Positions 7,902-16,926 of a stretch of 64,000 nucleotides of DNA are shown here, piece after piece. How positions within the stretch are numbered: position 1 is the stretch's first letter; each line of letters starts with the position of its first letter. The notes beneath the pieces are model-generated. The model was not told the origin of the DNA and searched no databases. It saw nothing but the letters and a program-made list of their open reading frames with translations. This DNA is from Glaciecola sp041380235 (GTDB taxonomy: Bacteria > Pseudomonadota > Gammaproteobacteria > Enterobacterales > Alteromonadaceae): the NCBI RefSeq assembly GCF_041380235.1, contig NZ_JBGIYY010000023.1, positions 14,752-78,751 on the forward strand. Reading direction: 5' to 3'. Position numbers and translations under genes: made by a program.

Positions 7902-9284
7902 TCACGACATCGATCCTGTAAAGCTGCCCCAAGGACCTTTTATCGCTAAGGTCGCCGTAGGCGAGTAAAGATTAACGAAAAGGGTGCTACCGTCAGGAGA
8001 AAAGCACACTCCGGCGGGCTCAGTTTGCCAACGCACTTTCGCAAAATCGTAAATTTCACCGTTAGTTTGTATGCCTTTTAGCTTATTGTTAACCGTATCT
8101 GAATACTGATCTTCACATACGAGCAAATGACCATTTGGTGCAATGGTGATATTGTCTCCGAAGTTGAAAGCGGCTTTGTTCGCACTTTCTAAAAATAAAC
8201 TGAGTGTTCCTGGCTGCAATCTTTCTTGCGTTTTACCCTCAAATGCTGAAGGACGATAGCGCATGATTTGGCCCAGTTTTTGTTTGCCACCACTGGTGCA
8301 ACAAAAGTACATCTCACCGTTTTCAAAATGTATGCCTTCGCCTCTAGCAAAAAGGGCCGCACCCTTTGCAAAGCCCCGCGTGCGTAAGTCGTCTTGGGGG
8401 CTATCTACTTGCTCTAAATCAATCCAATCACAGCCCAGTTCAGCATTAAGCAGCATATGATCATTGTCCCAATTACGAGAATCAAACTGTGGTTTGTCTA
8501 GAATGCCGAGAGCTTGAAGTTTGCCGCCTAGTGCCAAGTTTCCGGGCTGATTTGGTATAAACCGATAAAATAGACTGTCGTTTCGGTCTTCGGTTAAATA
8601 AACAATCCCAGAAACTGGGTCTACGCAGGCCGCTTCATGGTTAAATCTGCCCATATCTTTTAATGCAACAGGCTCAATTAAGCCGTCAGATGAGCTGGGT
8701 ACTTCAAACACATAGCCGTGGTTTTTGCCAATTGAATCTGAGGCGTTTGCTACCGATTCCTCGCATGTGAGCCATGAGCCCCAGGGCGTTGTGCCGCCAG
8801 AGCAGTTGCGAATGGTGCCTATTAAAGACATAAACTGCTTTTCAACCTTACCGGTTTTGAGGTTGTAAATAATATTGCTGGTGCCACCGGGTAAAGGGTA
8901 GCCGTCGGCTGTTGTGTCGAATGCTTTTGTGGCGATCGCTTTCATATTTTCAGGTTGCGCAGGTTTGTCTTTGGGAATGGACAGTTCATGATTGCGCACC
9001 AACACAACCCGTTCTTCGTCTAAGAAAATACAGCCCATGCCGTCGGCTCTGTCAGGTACGCTAAGACCATCGTCCATGATTTCACCAAGCTTAGAGATAA
9101 TCCGATAAGTAAAGTTGGCAGGTAAATCGAGCATGCCATTTGGATCTGATATTAGCGGGCCATATGCTCGACTATCGCTCATAAGCTGGTTGAGTATCTT
9201 TTGGTCGGCTGCATGCAAATGCAGGGCTAAGCCACTGAGTGCTGTCGCCAGTAAACCTTTGTTAAATTCTCGTCTGTTAAGCAT
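7902..9284 (-). CDS. PhoX-like (DUF839) Tat-exported protein
   Basis: A 460-residue protein. The N-terminus carries a twin-arginine signal, MLNRREFNKGLLATALSGL, so it should be exported folded. The body has the DUF839/PhoX beta-propeller features, including LVRNHEL, CSGGTTPWGSWLTCEES, FNHEAACVDP and YFCCTSGGKQKLGQI. Experimentally studied PhoX enzymes are Ca/Fe alkaline phosphatases of the periplasm. Many DUF839 relatives have no proven activity, so phosphatase function is likely but unproven. It converges on the upstream transporter gene. No Pho-box was identified. Confidence 0.82.
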   Translation of the reverse strand: MLNRREFNKGLLATALSGLALHLHAADQKILNQLMSDSRAYGPLISDPNGMLDLPANFTYRIISKLGEIMDDGLSVPDRADGMGCIFLDEERVVLVRNHELSIPKDKPAQPENMKAIATKAFDTTADGYPLPGGTSNIIYNLKTGKVEKQFMSLIGTIRNCSGGTTPWGSWLTCEESVANASDSIGKNHGYVFEVPSSSDGLIEPVALKDMGRFNHEAACVDPVSGIVYLTEDRNDSLFYRFIPNQPGNLALGGKLQALGILDKPQFDSRNWDNDHMLLNAELGCDWIDLEQVDSPQDDLRTRGFAKGAALFARGEGIHFENGEMYFCCTSGGKQKLGQIMRYRPSAFEGKTQERLQPGTLSLFLESANKAAFNFGDNITIAPNGHLLVCEDQYSDTVNNKLKGIQTNGEIYDFAKVRWQTEPAGVCFSPDGSTLFVNLYSPTATLAIKGPWGSFTGSMS

Positions 9285-9512
9285 AGCGATTCCTTAAAAT
9301 AAATTTAGCGAGCCATATGTATTAAAACTTTTTTTTGACAGGCTGTTAAGCAAATTTCGGCTTTTTTGATGAAAGCAAATACAGCATAAATGCATGGGCC
9401 ACTAAGCAAAGCTTGTTTGATCATTTTTTCCCAAGTGGGGCTTAGCTTCGCAAAAAAGTTTCGTAGGTCTTATCAATTATCTTGTTGCTAAGGCTTTTCA
9501 ACGCCTATGTTA

Positions 9513-9527
9513 TGTTATATTGTATCA
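9513..9527. promoter_or_regulatory. Putative Zur operator
   Basis: The sequence tgttatattgtatca matches the gammaproteobacterial Zur dyad TGTTATA-N-TATAACA fully in the left half and at 5 of 7 positions in the right half. It lies 57 bp upstream of the first gene of an operon whose products are typical zinc-limitation proteins. Zur would repress this operon when zinc is sufficient. This is inferred from motif and context. Confidence 0.55.
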
Positions 9528-9583
9528 ATTCATCAAGAGTATTTTTATTATCGTAGTCGATATCAACATCATAGGAGACGATC

Positions 9584-9982
9584 TTGACAAAGTTTATAAG
9601 TGCGAGTGACAACACTGCCATCGCAATATCGTTTATGTGTATTTTACACTGTCTTGCGCTGCCAGTTTTGCTAACTGCTTTGCCTTCGGTAACCGCTTTG
9701 CTTGCCCTGAGTGACGAACGCTTTCATTTATTTTTAGTCTTTGCGGTCATTCCTATTAGCATATTTGCGATGCTTTTTGGCTATTTCTATCACCGTCAAA
9801 TAAGCGTGTTGTTGGTGGGTTTAATTGGCCTGTTGACGCTTGCTAGTGCCGCATTACTTGGGCACGACATACTAGGTCATAGCAGCGAAGTCGTGCTGAC
9901 CGTCGTGGGCTCGGTATTAATTGCGTTTAGTCACTTGCAAAACCTTCTGTTACGCCGAAGTGAGCCCTGCAACAAGCCATGA
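9584..9982 (+). CDS. MerC-domain membrane protein (probable zinc-limitation operon)
   Basis: A 132-residue inner-membrane protein with four predicted helices and the MerC-like motif MCILHCLALP, whose two cysteines could bind a metal ion, plus a Cys near the C-terminus. MerC proteins were described as mercury transporters. MerC-like proteins next to COG0523 GTPases are instead associated with zinc homeostasis. The start is TTG at 9584, supported by AGGAG six bases upstream. A Zur-like dyad lies 57 bp upstream, and the GTPase gene follows in the same direction. Transported metal and direction are inference. Confidence 0.8.
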   Translation: MTKFISASDNTAIAISFMCILHCLALPVLLTALPSVTALLALSDERFHLFLVFAVIPISIFAMLFGYFYHRQISVLLVGLIGLLTLASAALLGHDILGHSSEVVLTVVGSVLIAFSHLQNLLLRRSEPCNKP

Positions 9983-10060
9983 AACAACTTACCAAGCATT
10001 CTGTGAGCACACTTATAAGCCAATTCATTTTTACATTTGTTGACACAAACTGAGGCCAAC

Positions 10061-11305
10061 ATGAATACAAGATCTCACGATCACCTTAGCGATAGCCTGA
10101 TTAACCAAGTTAAAGAAAAACTACCTGTTACCGTGCTCTCGGGGTTTTTGGGGGCGGGCAAAACCACTGTGCTGAGCCACATCCTCAATAATCGACAAGA
10201 CAAAAAAGTGGCGGTAATCGTTAATGATATGAGCGAGATTAATATTGATGCGGCGCTAATAAAAAATGAGATCTCGCTCAATCATAGTCAAGAAAAGCTT
10301 GTCGAAATGAGCAATGGTTGCATTTGCTGTACCTTACGTGAGGATTTACTGCTTGAGGTTGGTCGGCTAGCAGATGAAGGTAAATTTGACTATCTATTAA
10401 TTGAGTCAACCGGTATATCAGAACCTCTGCCGGTTGCAGAAACCTTTACTTTTGCCGATGAAAACGGCGTTTCGTTGGGCGATATTGCTAAACTAGATAC
10501 CATGGTGACAGTGGTAGATGCGGTTAATTTTTTAAAGGACTATGACGAAGCAAAGTATCTTGCAGAGACAGGAGAGTCCTTAGGTGAAGATGACGAGCGG
10601 ACGGTTGCAGACTTACTTATCGACCAGGTGGAGTTTGCCGATGTTATATTGATCAGCAAAACCGATTTAGTCGATATTTCTGCGCTAGAGAGGCTCTCAG
10701 CAATTTTGCGCAGTTTGAATACTAGCGCAAACATCATTCCAATCTGCAACGGGCAGGTACCCATTGATGCGATTATGGGTACCCATTTATTTAACTTTGA
10801 GAAAGCCCAGCAAGCGCCCGGTTGGTTAAAAGAGATGCGTGGTGAGCATGTTCCAGAAACCCTAGAATATGGTATTGATAGTTTTTCTTATACTGCGCGT
10901 CGCCCGTTTTATCCCGAAAAAATCTACCAGTTTTTTCATAACACCAGTCAGTTTGGCACACTGCTGCGCTCTAAAGGTTATTTTTGGTTAGCCACTCGTC
11001 CGCAGTTTGCCGGCCAATGGAGTCAAGCAGGGGGCATTGCACACTATGGATATGGCGGAATGTTTTGGTTAGCGGTGCCTAAGTCTCAGTGGCCAGATGA
11101 CCCAGCCTACCTAGAGTCAATATCTAAGCAATGGGAAGAGCCCTTTGGTGATATGCGACAAGAGTTAGTGTTTATTGGGCAAAACCTCGATAAAGAGGCA
11201 CTCATTAGCGCCTTAGATGAGTGCTTATTGAACGACAGCGATTTGAGTAAAGGTCAATCTTACTGGAAATCCTTAAACGATCCCTTTCCTGCTTGGGAGC
11301 AATAA
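10061..11305 (+). CDS. zigA: COG0523-family GTP-binding metallochaperone (ZigA-like)
   Basis: About 414 residues from the ATG at 10061, which has GAGG five bases upstream; an upstream TTG at 10037 lacks one. It shows the P-loop GFLGAGKTTVLSH, the zinc-binding NGCICCTLREDL motif, ESTGISEPLPVAETF, the SKTDLVD nucleotide motif, and a C-terminal CobW_C domain. COG0523 GTPases deliver metal to client enzymes; the ZigA subgroup is induced during zinc starvation. The MerC-like gene upstream, DUF1826 downstream and a Zur-like operator support that subgroup. Its client protein cannot be told from sequence. Confidence 0.88.
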   Translation: MNTRSHDHLSDSLINQVKEKLPVTVLSGFLGAGKTTVLSHILNNRQDKKVAVIVNDMSEINIDAALIKNEISLNHSQEKLVEMSNGCICCTLREDLLLEVGRLADEGKFDYLLIESTGISEPLPVAETFTFADENGVSLGDIAKLDTMVTVVDAVNFLKDYDEAKYLAETGESLGEDDERTVADLLIDQVEFADVILISKTDLVDISALERLSAILRSLNTSANIIPICNGQVPIDAIMGTHLFNFEKAQQAPGWLKEMRGEHVPETLEYGIDSFSYTARRPFYPEKIYQFFHNTSQFGTLLRSKGYFWLATRPQFAGQWSQAGGIAHYGYGGMFWLAVPKSQWPDDPAYLESISKQWEEPFGDMRQELVFIGQNLDKEALISALDECLLNDSDLSKGQSYWKSLNDPFPAWEQ

Positions 11306-11306
11306 T

Positions 11307-11984
11307 ATGAACGCAATAGTAAGTACAAACTTAGTTGACAACAGCGCCGCAAAATTTCGCGACGCAAGCATATCTTCAGATCCACACATTCTCACTGATA
11401 TCTACAATGAGCATTGCAATATCGCAATTTGGGAAAGAGACTTGCCCTCAGACTTTATACGGCAGGTAAGTGATGATATTAGTCGCAAACCGATGATGAA
11501 CGTGGTTAGGCAGGTAGGCGCTAATAGCATTGTCGAAGATATTGCGAATATCGCGGCCGACAGAGTGTATGCAAAGCAACTTCAGATGTATATGGCAGAA
11601 GTGATCGATATGTTTTGCGTGCTGTTTGACACCGACAAAGTAGGACTGAGGCTGTCCGTTTTAGAAAAGGCAATGTGCCCTCGGTTTCATTTTGACCGGG
11701 TGCCGTGCCGCTTAGTGACGACTTTTTGTGGCATAGGCACACAATGGTTACCTCATAACAAAATTAATATCCACAAATTAGGGCATGCCAGCGGTGGCAA
11801 GCAAGATGAAGAATCGGGCTTAATGCACGACGCTACAGATATCCAAAACATTGGGTGTGGACATGTCGCTTTATTAAAAGGCGATACATGGGAAGGAAAC
11901 GAGGGCGCGGGTCTGGTCCATCGTTCGCCTGCGTTAAAAGCAGGTGAGCGAAGGTTGTTAATGACGCTTGATTTTGTTGCCTAG
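11307..11984 (+). CDS. DUF1826-domain protein
   Basis: A 225-residue cytosolic protein matching DUF1826 over most of its length. The conserved core is CPRFHFDRVPCRLVTTFCGI followed by GTQWL, HRSPA and a C-terminal RRLLMTLDF. The His-x-Asp pair and the later His suggest a metal-binding double-stranded beta-helix, though no enzyme activity is established for the family. It begins one base after the GTPase stop, so the two are almost certainly co-translated. DUF1826 genes commonly accompany COG0523 GTPases in zinc regulons. Confidence 0.85.
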   Translation: MNAIVSTNLVDNSAAKFRDASISSDPHILTDIYNEHCNIAIWERDLPSDFIRQVSDDISRKPMMNVVRQVGANSIVEDIANIAADRVYAKQLQMYMAEVIDMFCVLFDTDKVGLRLSVLEKAMCPRFHFDRVPCRLVTTFCGIGTQWLPHNKINIHKLGHASGGKQDEESGLMHDATDIQNIGCGHVALLKGDTWEGNEGAGLVHRSPALKAGERRLLMTLDFVA

Positions 11985-12124
11985 TACTGCGAATACTTTT
12001 CGTAATATGCGCAAAATGCTTATATTGAATAGCGATTTGTATTGGCTAACCTTAGTGCAGTAACTATGGTGTTTGTTAACGCAATGAACTAACCCAGTCC
12101 GTTGCCTTAAAAAGAACACATGTT

Positions 12125-13045
12125 CTAATCTGCTAATTTAGGGTCACAAATAAACAAAATATCCATCAAAATAGACGGATTCCATTCGCGCATCGCCGCT
12201 TCGGTCTCTTTGCGAATGTCATCTAGCTCAGTAATGGTGGTCAAGCCATAGGATTCATCTACGATGATATGCACCAATAAGTACAAGTCTCTGCCGCGTT
12301 TGCTGATCCGCACTTCGACATGCTCATAGGGTACCGCTCTTAGTGAATGCTTGAGCTTTTTTTCGACCACCGCTGAAGCGGCCTCAGACGGGGCTTTATT
12401 GATTACTTCGTTAAGGCTGTCGAGCATTATTTTAGCTGGAATTGGTAAGATGGCGATGCCCAGTACGATTAATAAAATAGGGTCAACATAGGGTGAATAA
12501 ACGGCAAAATCTGATTGTTCTAATAGATAAGCAATAGCAAAACCCAACAAAATGGATGCGCTGAGCACACCGTCTACAAACCAAGTTCGAGCATCGACCC
12601 CCACCAGATCAGAGCGAAGCGTTTTGCCGCGATGTTTCATATAGGCCGATATGGCAAAGCATCCGATGGTAGCAAATACACCGTAAATCATTGCTAAACC
12701 ATATTCTGCGCTGTTGCCGCCTTGGAGCATGCTGCTAATCGAACTAAACACGGCATATAAGCAGGTAACTATGATAATGATCGATTTGAACAAGTTCAGG
12801 GTCGGCTCAATGGCTGTGTAGCCAAAGTGAAAGCGGTCGTCGTCGGGTAGCTGCACAAGGTTGGCAACTTTTAAGGTTAACAAGGCCATAAAAAACGCAA
12901 TTAGCGAGTAAACACCATCAAATAAAATGGCGCCCGACTGCGTGATTAAAGCGAAACCGAACGCAACAAAAACAAACAATCCAGCGATATAAAGAGAAAG
13001 CCGTAATAGGCTTTTTTCTTTTTGTTCGTGAAAACCAATGGCCAT
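12125..13045 (-). CDS. Cation diffusion facilitator family transporter (COG3965-like)
   Basis: A 306-residue inner-membrane protein with six predicted helices and a C-terminal cytosolic domain of about 90 residues. CDF features include FDGVYSL in helix 2, FGYTAIEP after it, and DARTWFVDG in helix 5. The helix 5 site is D-x6-D rather than the His-x3-Asp of classic zinc exporters, so metal selectivity is uncertain (Zn, Fe, Mn or Co). Members export divalent cations using the proton gradient. It is convergent with the zinc-limitation operon, a plausible but unproven functional pairing. Confidence 0.85.
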   Translation of the reverse strand: MAIGFHEQKEKSLLRLSLYIAGLFVFVAFGFALITQSGAILFDGVYSLIAFFMALLTLKVANLVQLPDDDRFHFGYTAIEPTLNLFKSIIIIVTCLYAVFSSISSMLQGGNSAEYGLAMIYGVFATIGCFAISAYMKHRGKTLRSDLVGVDARTWFVDGVLSASILLGFAIAYLLEQSDFAVYSPYVDPILLIVLGIAILPIPAKIMLDSLNEVINKAPSEAASAVVEKKLKHSLRAVPYEHVEVRISKRGRDLYLLVHIIVDESYGLTTITELDDIRKETEAAMREWNPSILMDILFICDPKLAD

Positions 13046-13182
13046 GGCTAAACAGATGAAAGAAGAAGACGCGCGGATTCTACTCCGCTTTTCAAAATTA
13101 GATAGTGCCTGAGATAAATTTGTTGTCGATATTTGCAGACGGAATTTGCAACTAAATAAACCTTACATTGAGTATCGGTATG

Positions 13183-14349
13183 CTATGTCAAATGGTCAAA
13201 AACCACTTTGCCATCTATCCAACAGGCTTTTACCTGTAGGTCATCATTGAGTAGCACAAAGTCCGCTCGATTGCCCGGCTTCAGTTCGCCGCGATCACTC
13301 AAGCTGAGCATATTTGCAGGCACTTGGCTTGCCATGTTTAAGACTTCGCTGAGTACGTCATTAGGCTGGTCATCTGGCAGACCCGCGCTGAGTAAATCAA
13401 ACATATTTTTCACCGCGCCCGCCATGTCTAAACATGAGCCGGCGATACTGCCGTCTTCCAACACAAGCTTATTACCAACTTTGGTAATTGTGGAGTCTAG
13501 CCACGGTAAGCTTTGCATATCGGAGCCGACATGTGCCATTGCGTCGGTAACTAACATCAAGCGACTTGGCCCAATGCAGTGGTAGGCCAATTTACAGTTA
13601 ATTGGATGCACATGATGGAGGTCGGCAATTAAGCCCGCGAAAATGCGAGGGTCGGTGAGGGCGCTGGCAATCATTCCTGGCTCTCTAGCGGTCAGTCCCG
13701 ACATCGCATTAAACAAATGCGTAAAGCCAATCGCACCAGCTTCTATTGCTCCTTGTACAAGATCAAAACTGGCGGCTGAATGCCCTAAAGAGACCACAAC
13801 ACCGTGTTTAACTAAATCGGTAATAATATCGGGCGGCACGTTTTCTGGTGCAATAGTTATCATGACCTTGCCAATGTCGCTGCGAGTAAAGGTCATAAGG
13901 TCGACATCGCTAATCGAGCGCACATGCTCACTTGGATGGATGCCCTTTTTAGCAAGGCTCAAATGAGGCCCTTCAAAGTGCATACCGGCAATTCCCGGCA
14001 AGGATGTTTCAATGGCTTGTTTGACCGCAGTCGCGGCTTTTTGCATGATTGTGCCGCTGTCGGTGATCAAGGTCGGCAACATTGTCGTTGTACCGAATTT
14101 GGTGTGCCCCCGCATCATTGTTTGTAGGCTTTGAAAACTGGGTTCGTGGTTGAATAACACGCCACCGCCGCCATTTACTTGAGTGTCAATAAAACCGGCA
14201 CAGACCAGCCCATCTAAAGACTCGTCTGCCTCGAGCGGGCTGGTAGAAGCGGGTAAGATTGCCACTATTAAGCCTTCGTCTACCTGTAGGTGCATATTTC
14301 TGTGCATCTGCACGCCGTCAAATAAGTGCTGAGTTAGGTAGGTTTTCAT
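13183..14349 (-). CDS. nagA: N-acetylglucosamine-6-phosphate deacetylase
   Basis: A 388-residue amidohydrolase-fold enzyme that removes acetate from GlcNAc-6-phosphate to give glucosamine-6-phosphate. Diagnostic segments are FIDTQVNGGGG, the metal-ligand region EGPHLSLAKKGIHP, LGHSAA, THLFNAMSG, DLHHVHP, the catalytic-Asp region LVTDAMAHVG and GSIAGS. Length is normal. It ends the amino-sugar route that would start with the NagP-like transporter and the kinase elsewhere in this window. No nagB-type isomerase gene is adjacent. The next gene upstream on this strand is fadH, 54 bp away, probably an independent function. Confidence 0.93.
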   Translation of the reverse strand: MKTYLTQHLFDGVQMHRNMHLQVDEGLIVAILPASTSPLEADESLDGLVCAGFIDTQVNGGGGVLFNHEPSFQSLQTMMRGHTKFGTTTMLPTLITDSGTIMQKAATAVKQAIETSLPGIAGMHFEGPHLSLAKKGIHPSEHVRSISDVDLMTFTRSDIGKVMITIAPENVPPDIITDLVKHGVVVSLGHSAASFDLVQGAIEAGAIGFTHLFNAMSGLTAREPGMIASALTDPRIFAGLIADLHHVHPINCKLAYHCIGPSRLMLVTDAMAHVGSDMQSLPWLDSTITKVGNKLVLEDGSIAGSCLDMAGAVKNMFDLLSAGLPDDQPNDVLSEVLNMASQVPANMLSLSDRGELKPGNRADFVLLNDDLQVKACWIDGKVVFDHLT

Positions 14350-14380
14350 GCAACTGCCTTAGCGGTGTTTTTAATGGTAT

Positions 14381-16405
14381 TCATATTGAAGCAGCTAATT
14401 CGGCACCTTGCCTAATTGCACGCTTAGCGTCGAGTTCGGCGGCCACATCAGCACCGCCAATGATATGCACTTTCATGCCAGCGTTAACAAAGCTTTCTTC
14501 CAAGACTTTAAACGGCTCTTGTCCTGCGCACACAACAATATTGTCTACTTGGAGGGTTTTAGGCTGGTCGCCAACCATTATATGTAAGCCGTCGTCGTCT
14601 ATTTTTTCGTAGCTTACACCACCAATCATCTGCACCTTATGATTAACCAAAGATGCCCGATGGATCCAGCCGGTAGTTTTGCCTAATCCTTTACCTACCT
14701 TGCTCGCTTTGCGTTGCAACAAAAATACTTCACGTACAGGGTCTACCTCTTTTTTAGGCTGCAAAGCACCAGGATGGCTAAAGGTCTTGTCTATGCCCCA
14801 GTGGTTTAGCCATTTATCGAGATTAACAGTCAGGTGCTCGTTTTCTACTAAATATTCTGAAACGTCAAAACCAATACCGCCGGCACCGATCACCGCGACG
14901 CGTTTGCCCACCGGTTTATGGTCGCGCAGTACGTCGATATAACTCATTACGCTTGGGTGCTCAATGCCAGGTATAGCAGGTGTGCGTGGTTTAATTCCGG
15001 TAGCGAGTACGACTTCATCAAAGCCTTCATGCTCAAGTAAGCCTAGGTCAGCTTTTTTATTCAAGTGAAGCTTAACGCCGGTAACCTCAATTTTGCGCTG
15101 ATAGTAGCGTAAGGTTTCATAAAACTCTTCTTTGCCGGGTATTTGTTTGGCGTAATTAAATTGCCCGCCAATTTCGCCGCTTTGTTCGTATAAATGTACA
15201 TTGTGGCCACGCTCAGCAGCATAGGTTGCGAAGGCTAAGCCAGCTGGTCCAGCACCAATTACCGCGAGCTTTTTAGGCGTAGCTACGCTTTTAAAAATGA
15301 GTTCAGTTTCGTAACAGGCTTGAGGGTTGACCAAACAGCTCGCCCGCTTTTGTTCAAACGCATGGTCTAAACAAGCTTGATTGCAGGCAATGCAGGTGTT
15401 GATTTGGTCTGATTGGTTGCGCATGGCTTTTGCCACAAAATCCGCATCGGCTAAAAATGGTCTAGCCATCGATACCATGTCGGCGTGACCTTGCTCAAGC
15501 ACCGATTCAGCGATTTCTGGGGTGTTAATACGATTAGTGGTGATCAGTGGTATCGACACTTCGCTCTTCATGCGTTGAGTGATCCAAGTGAAGGCCGCGC
15601 GCGGCACCGAGGTAGCGATAGTCGGAACACGAGCTTCATGCCAGCCAATACCGGTATTGATGAGCGTCGCGCCAGCTTTTTCAATTTCTTTTGCCAGATA
15701 AACTACTTCATCCCATGGTGCGCCGCCCTCAACTAAATCGAGCATGGATAAGCGGTAAATAATAATGAAGTTTTCGCCCACGCGCTGGCGGGTTGTTTTC
15801 ACTATCTCAAGCGCTAAGCGTGCGCGATTTTCTAAGCTGCCACCAAATTCGTCGCTACGAAAGTTAGTACGCTCACAAAAAAACTGATTTATTAGATATC
15901 CTTCAGAGCCCATGATTTCAACGCCATCGTAGCCCGCTTGTTTTGCGTAGTTGGCGCATTCAGCGTAGTCGGTAATGGTGTTGCGAATGCCCCTAGCCGA
16001 CAGAGCTTTGGGTTTAAATGGAGTGATTGGTGATTTTGCGGCAGATGCAGATACTGCTAAGGGATGATAACCGTAGCGTCCAGCATGCAGGATTTGCATG
16101 CATATTTTTCCGCCTTCGGCATGCACCGCTTCGGTGATCACTTGGTGCTTTTTGGCGTGACGACTACTGCTCATTCGTCCGGCAAAGGGAGCTACCCAAC
16201 CGGCGATGTTAGGCGCGATACCACCGGTTACTATCAGACCAACACCGCCCCGAGCTCGCGCGGCGTAAAATGCTGCGAGTTTATCAAAACCACCTTTTTC
16301 TTCTTCTAAACCTAGGTGCATGGAGCCCATCAACACGCGATTTTTTAGAGTGGTGAAGCCAAGGTCCAGCGGTTTGAGCAGGAACGGAAAAGGATTATTC
16401 GACAT
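14381..16405 (-). CDS. fadH: NADPH-dependent 2,4-dienoyl-CoA reductase
   Basis: About 674 residues from the ATG at 16405, which matches the usual FadH length and start; an upstream start at 16459 would add 18 atypical residues. The N-terminal FMN-binding TIM barrel of the old yellow enzyme family includes MQILHAGRYGYHP and the substrate Tyr/His region. A [4Fe-4S] cluster site follows (CIACNQACLDH, CLVNPQAC). Then come an FAD domain with VIGAGPAGLAFATYAAERG and a nucleotide-binding domain with VAVIGAGGIGFDV. The enzyme reduces 2,4-dienoyl-CoA esters during beta-oxidation of unsaturated fatty acids. Confidence 0.93.
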   Translation of the reverse strand: MSNNPFPFLLKPLDLGFTTLKNRVLMGSMHLGLEEEKGGFDKLAAFYAARARGGVGLIVTGGIAPNIAGWVAPFAGRMSSSRHAKKHQVITEAVHAEGGKICMQILHAGRYGYHPLAVSASAAKSPITPFKPKALSARGIRNTITDYAECANYAKQAGYDGVEIMGSEGYLINQFFCERTNFRSDEFGGSLENRARLALEIVKTTRQRVGENFIIIYRLSMLDLVEGGAPWDEVVYLAKEIEKAGATLINTGIGWHEARVPTIATSVPRAAFTWITQRMKSEVSIPLITTNRINTPEIAESVLEQGHADMVSMARPFLADADFVAKAMRNQSDQINTCIACNQACLDHAFEQKRASCLVNPQACYETELIFKSVATPKKLAVIGAGPAGLAFATYAAERGHNVHLYEQSGEIGGQFNYAKQIPGKEEFYETLRYYQRKIEVTGVKLHLNKKADLGLLEHEGFDEVVLATGIKPRTPAIPGIEHPSVMSYIDVLRDHKPVGKRVAVIGAGGIGFDVSEYLVENEHLTVNLDKWLNHWGIDKTFSHPGALQPKKEVDPVREVFLLQRKASKVGKGLGKTTGWIHRASLVNHKVQMIGGVSYEKIDDDGLHIMVGDQPKTLQVDNIVVCAGQEPFKVLEESFVNAGMKVHIIGGADVAAELDAKRAIRQGAELAASI

Positions 16406-16646
16406 GATGTAACCTATGATTGTAAAACGTAAAAAAGTCAGCGGACCTATCAGTACCACAGTTTAGATAATATAACGCTATGTTGATGTAAAAAACATGC
16501 TAAATGCCCTCATGACGTGTTTTAAGTCTTAAATAAACGTTGAATTAACGTGCAAATATTCTTTCTATTACGCATAAATTATTTTGCTGTATTGAACAGT
16601 GCTGGTGGGTGTATGTTCCCTGCGAATCTTTCACTTGGAGACAAAG

Positions 16647-16880
16647 ATGAAACGCAGTTTATTGATCCTGTTTATCGGATTTAGTGCAGTATTTTCAGCC
16701 CTTGCAGATGACAAACCTGTAGCCGATGAAGAGCTACTTGCAGAATTTAAAGAGTATTGTGTAGAAATGGCAGAAGATGACGGTGTAGAAGGTCCGGCAC
16801 TACCCGCTTATTTACTGAAATGCATCAATGAAGAGCTAGATGCAGAAGGTTTTCAAGCGATTACTAAAGTACCAAACTAA
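16647..16880 (+). CDS. Small periplasmic protein
   Basis: A 77-residue protein from the ATG at 16647, which has GGAG six bases upstream. The signal peptide MKRSLLILFIGFSAVFSALA probably ends at ALA-DD. The mature part is acidic and has two cysteines about 23 residues apart (EYCVEMAED and LKCINEEL), possibly a disulfide. No family recognised. The gene is followed at once by a strong terminator and appears monocistronic. Confidence 0.7.
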   Translation: MKRSLLILFIGFSAVFSALADDKPVADEELLAEFKEYCVEMAEDDGVEGPALPAYLLKCINEELDAEGFQAITKVPN

Positions 16881-16888
16881 GCTCCGCC

Positions 16889-16926
16889 AAAAAGCACAGT
16901 AGGCATTCGACTACTGTGCTTTTTTT
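16889..16926. terminator. Bidirectional terminator between convergent genes
   Basis: A 12-bp perfect stem, aaagcacagtag with ctactgtgcttt, with an eight-base loop and T-runs on both strands. It serves the small periplasmic protein gene on the plus strand and the LysR gene on the minus strand, overlapping the LysR stop. Confidence 0.88.

Noticed and set aside
12113..12126. Palindrome agaacacatgttct near the end of the cation transporter gene
   Set aside because: It overlaps the stop codon of a convergent gene, does not match the LexA or Zur motifs, and has no T-tract; treated as chance.
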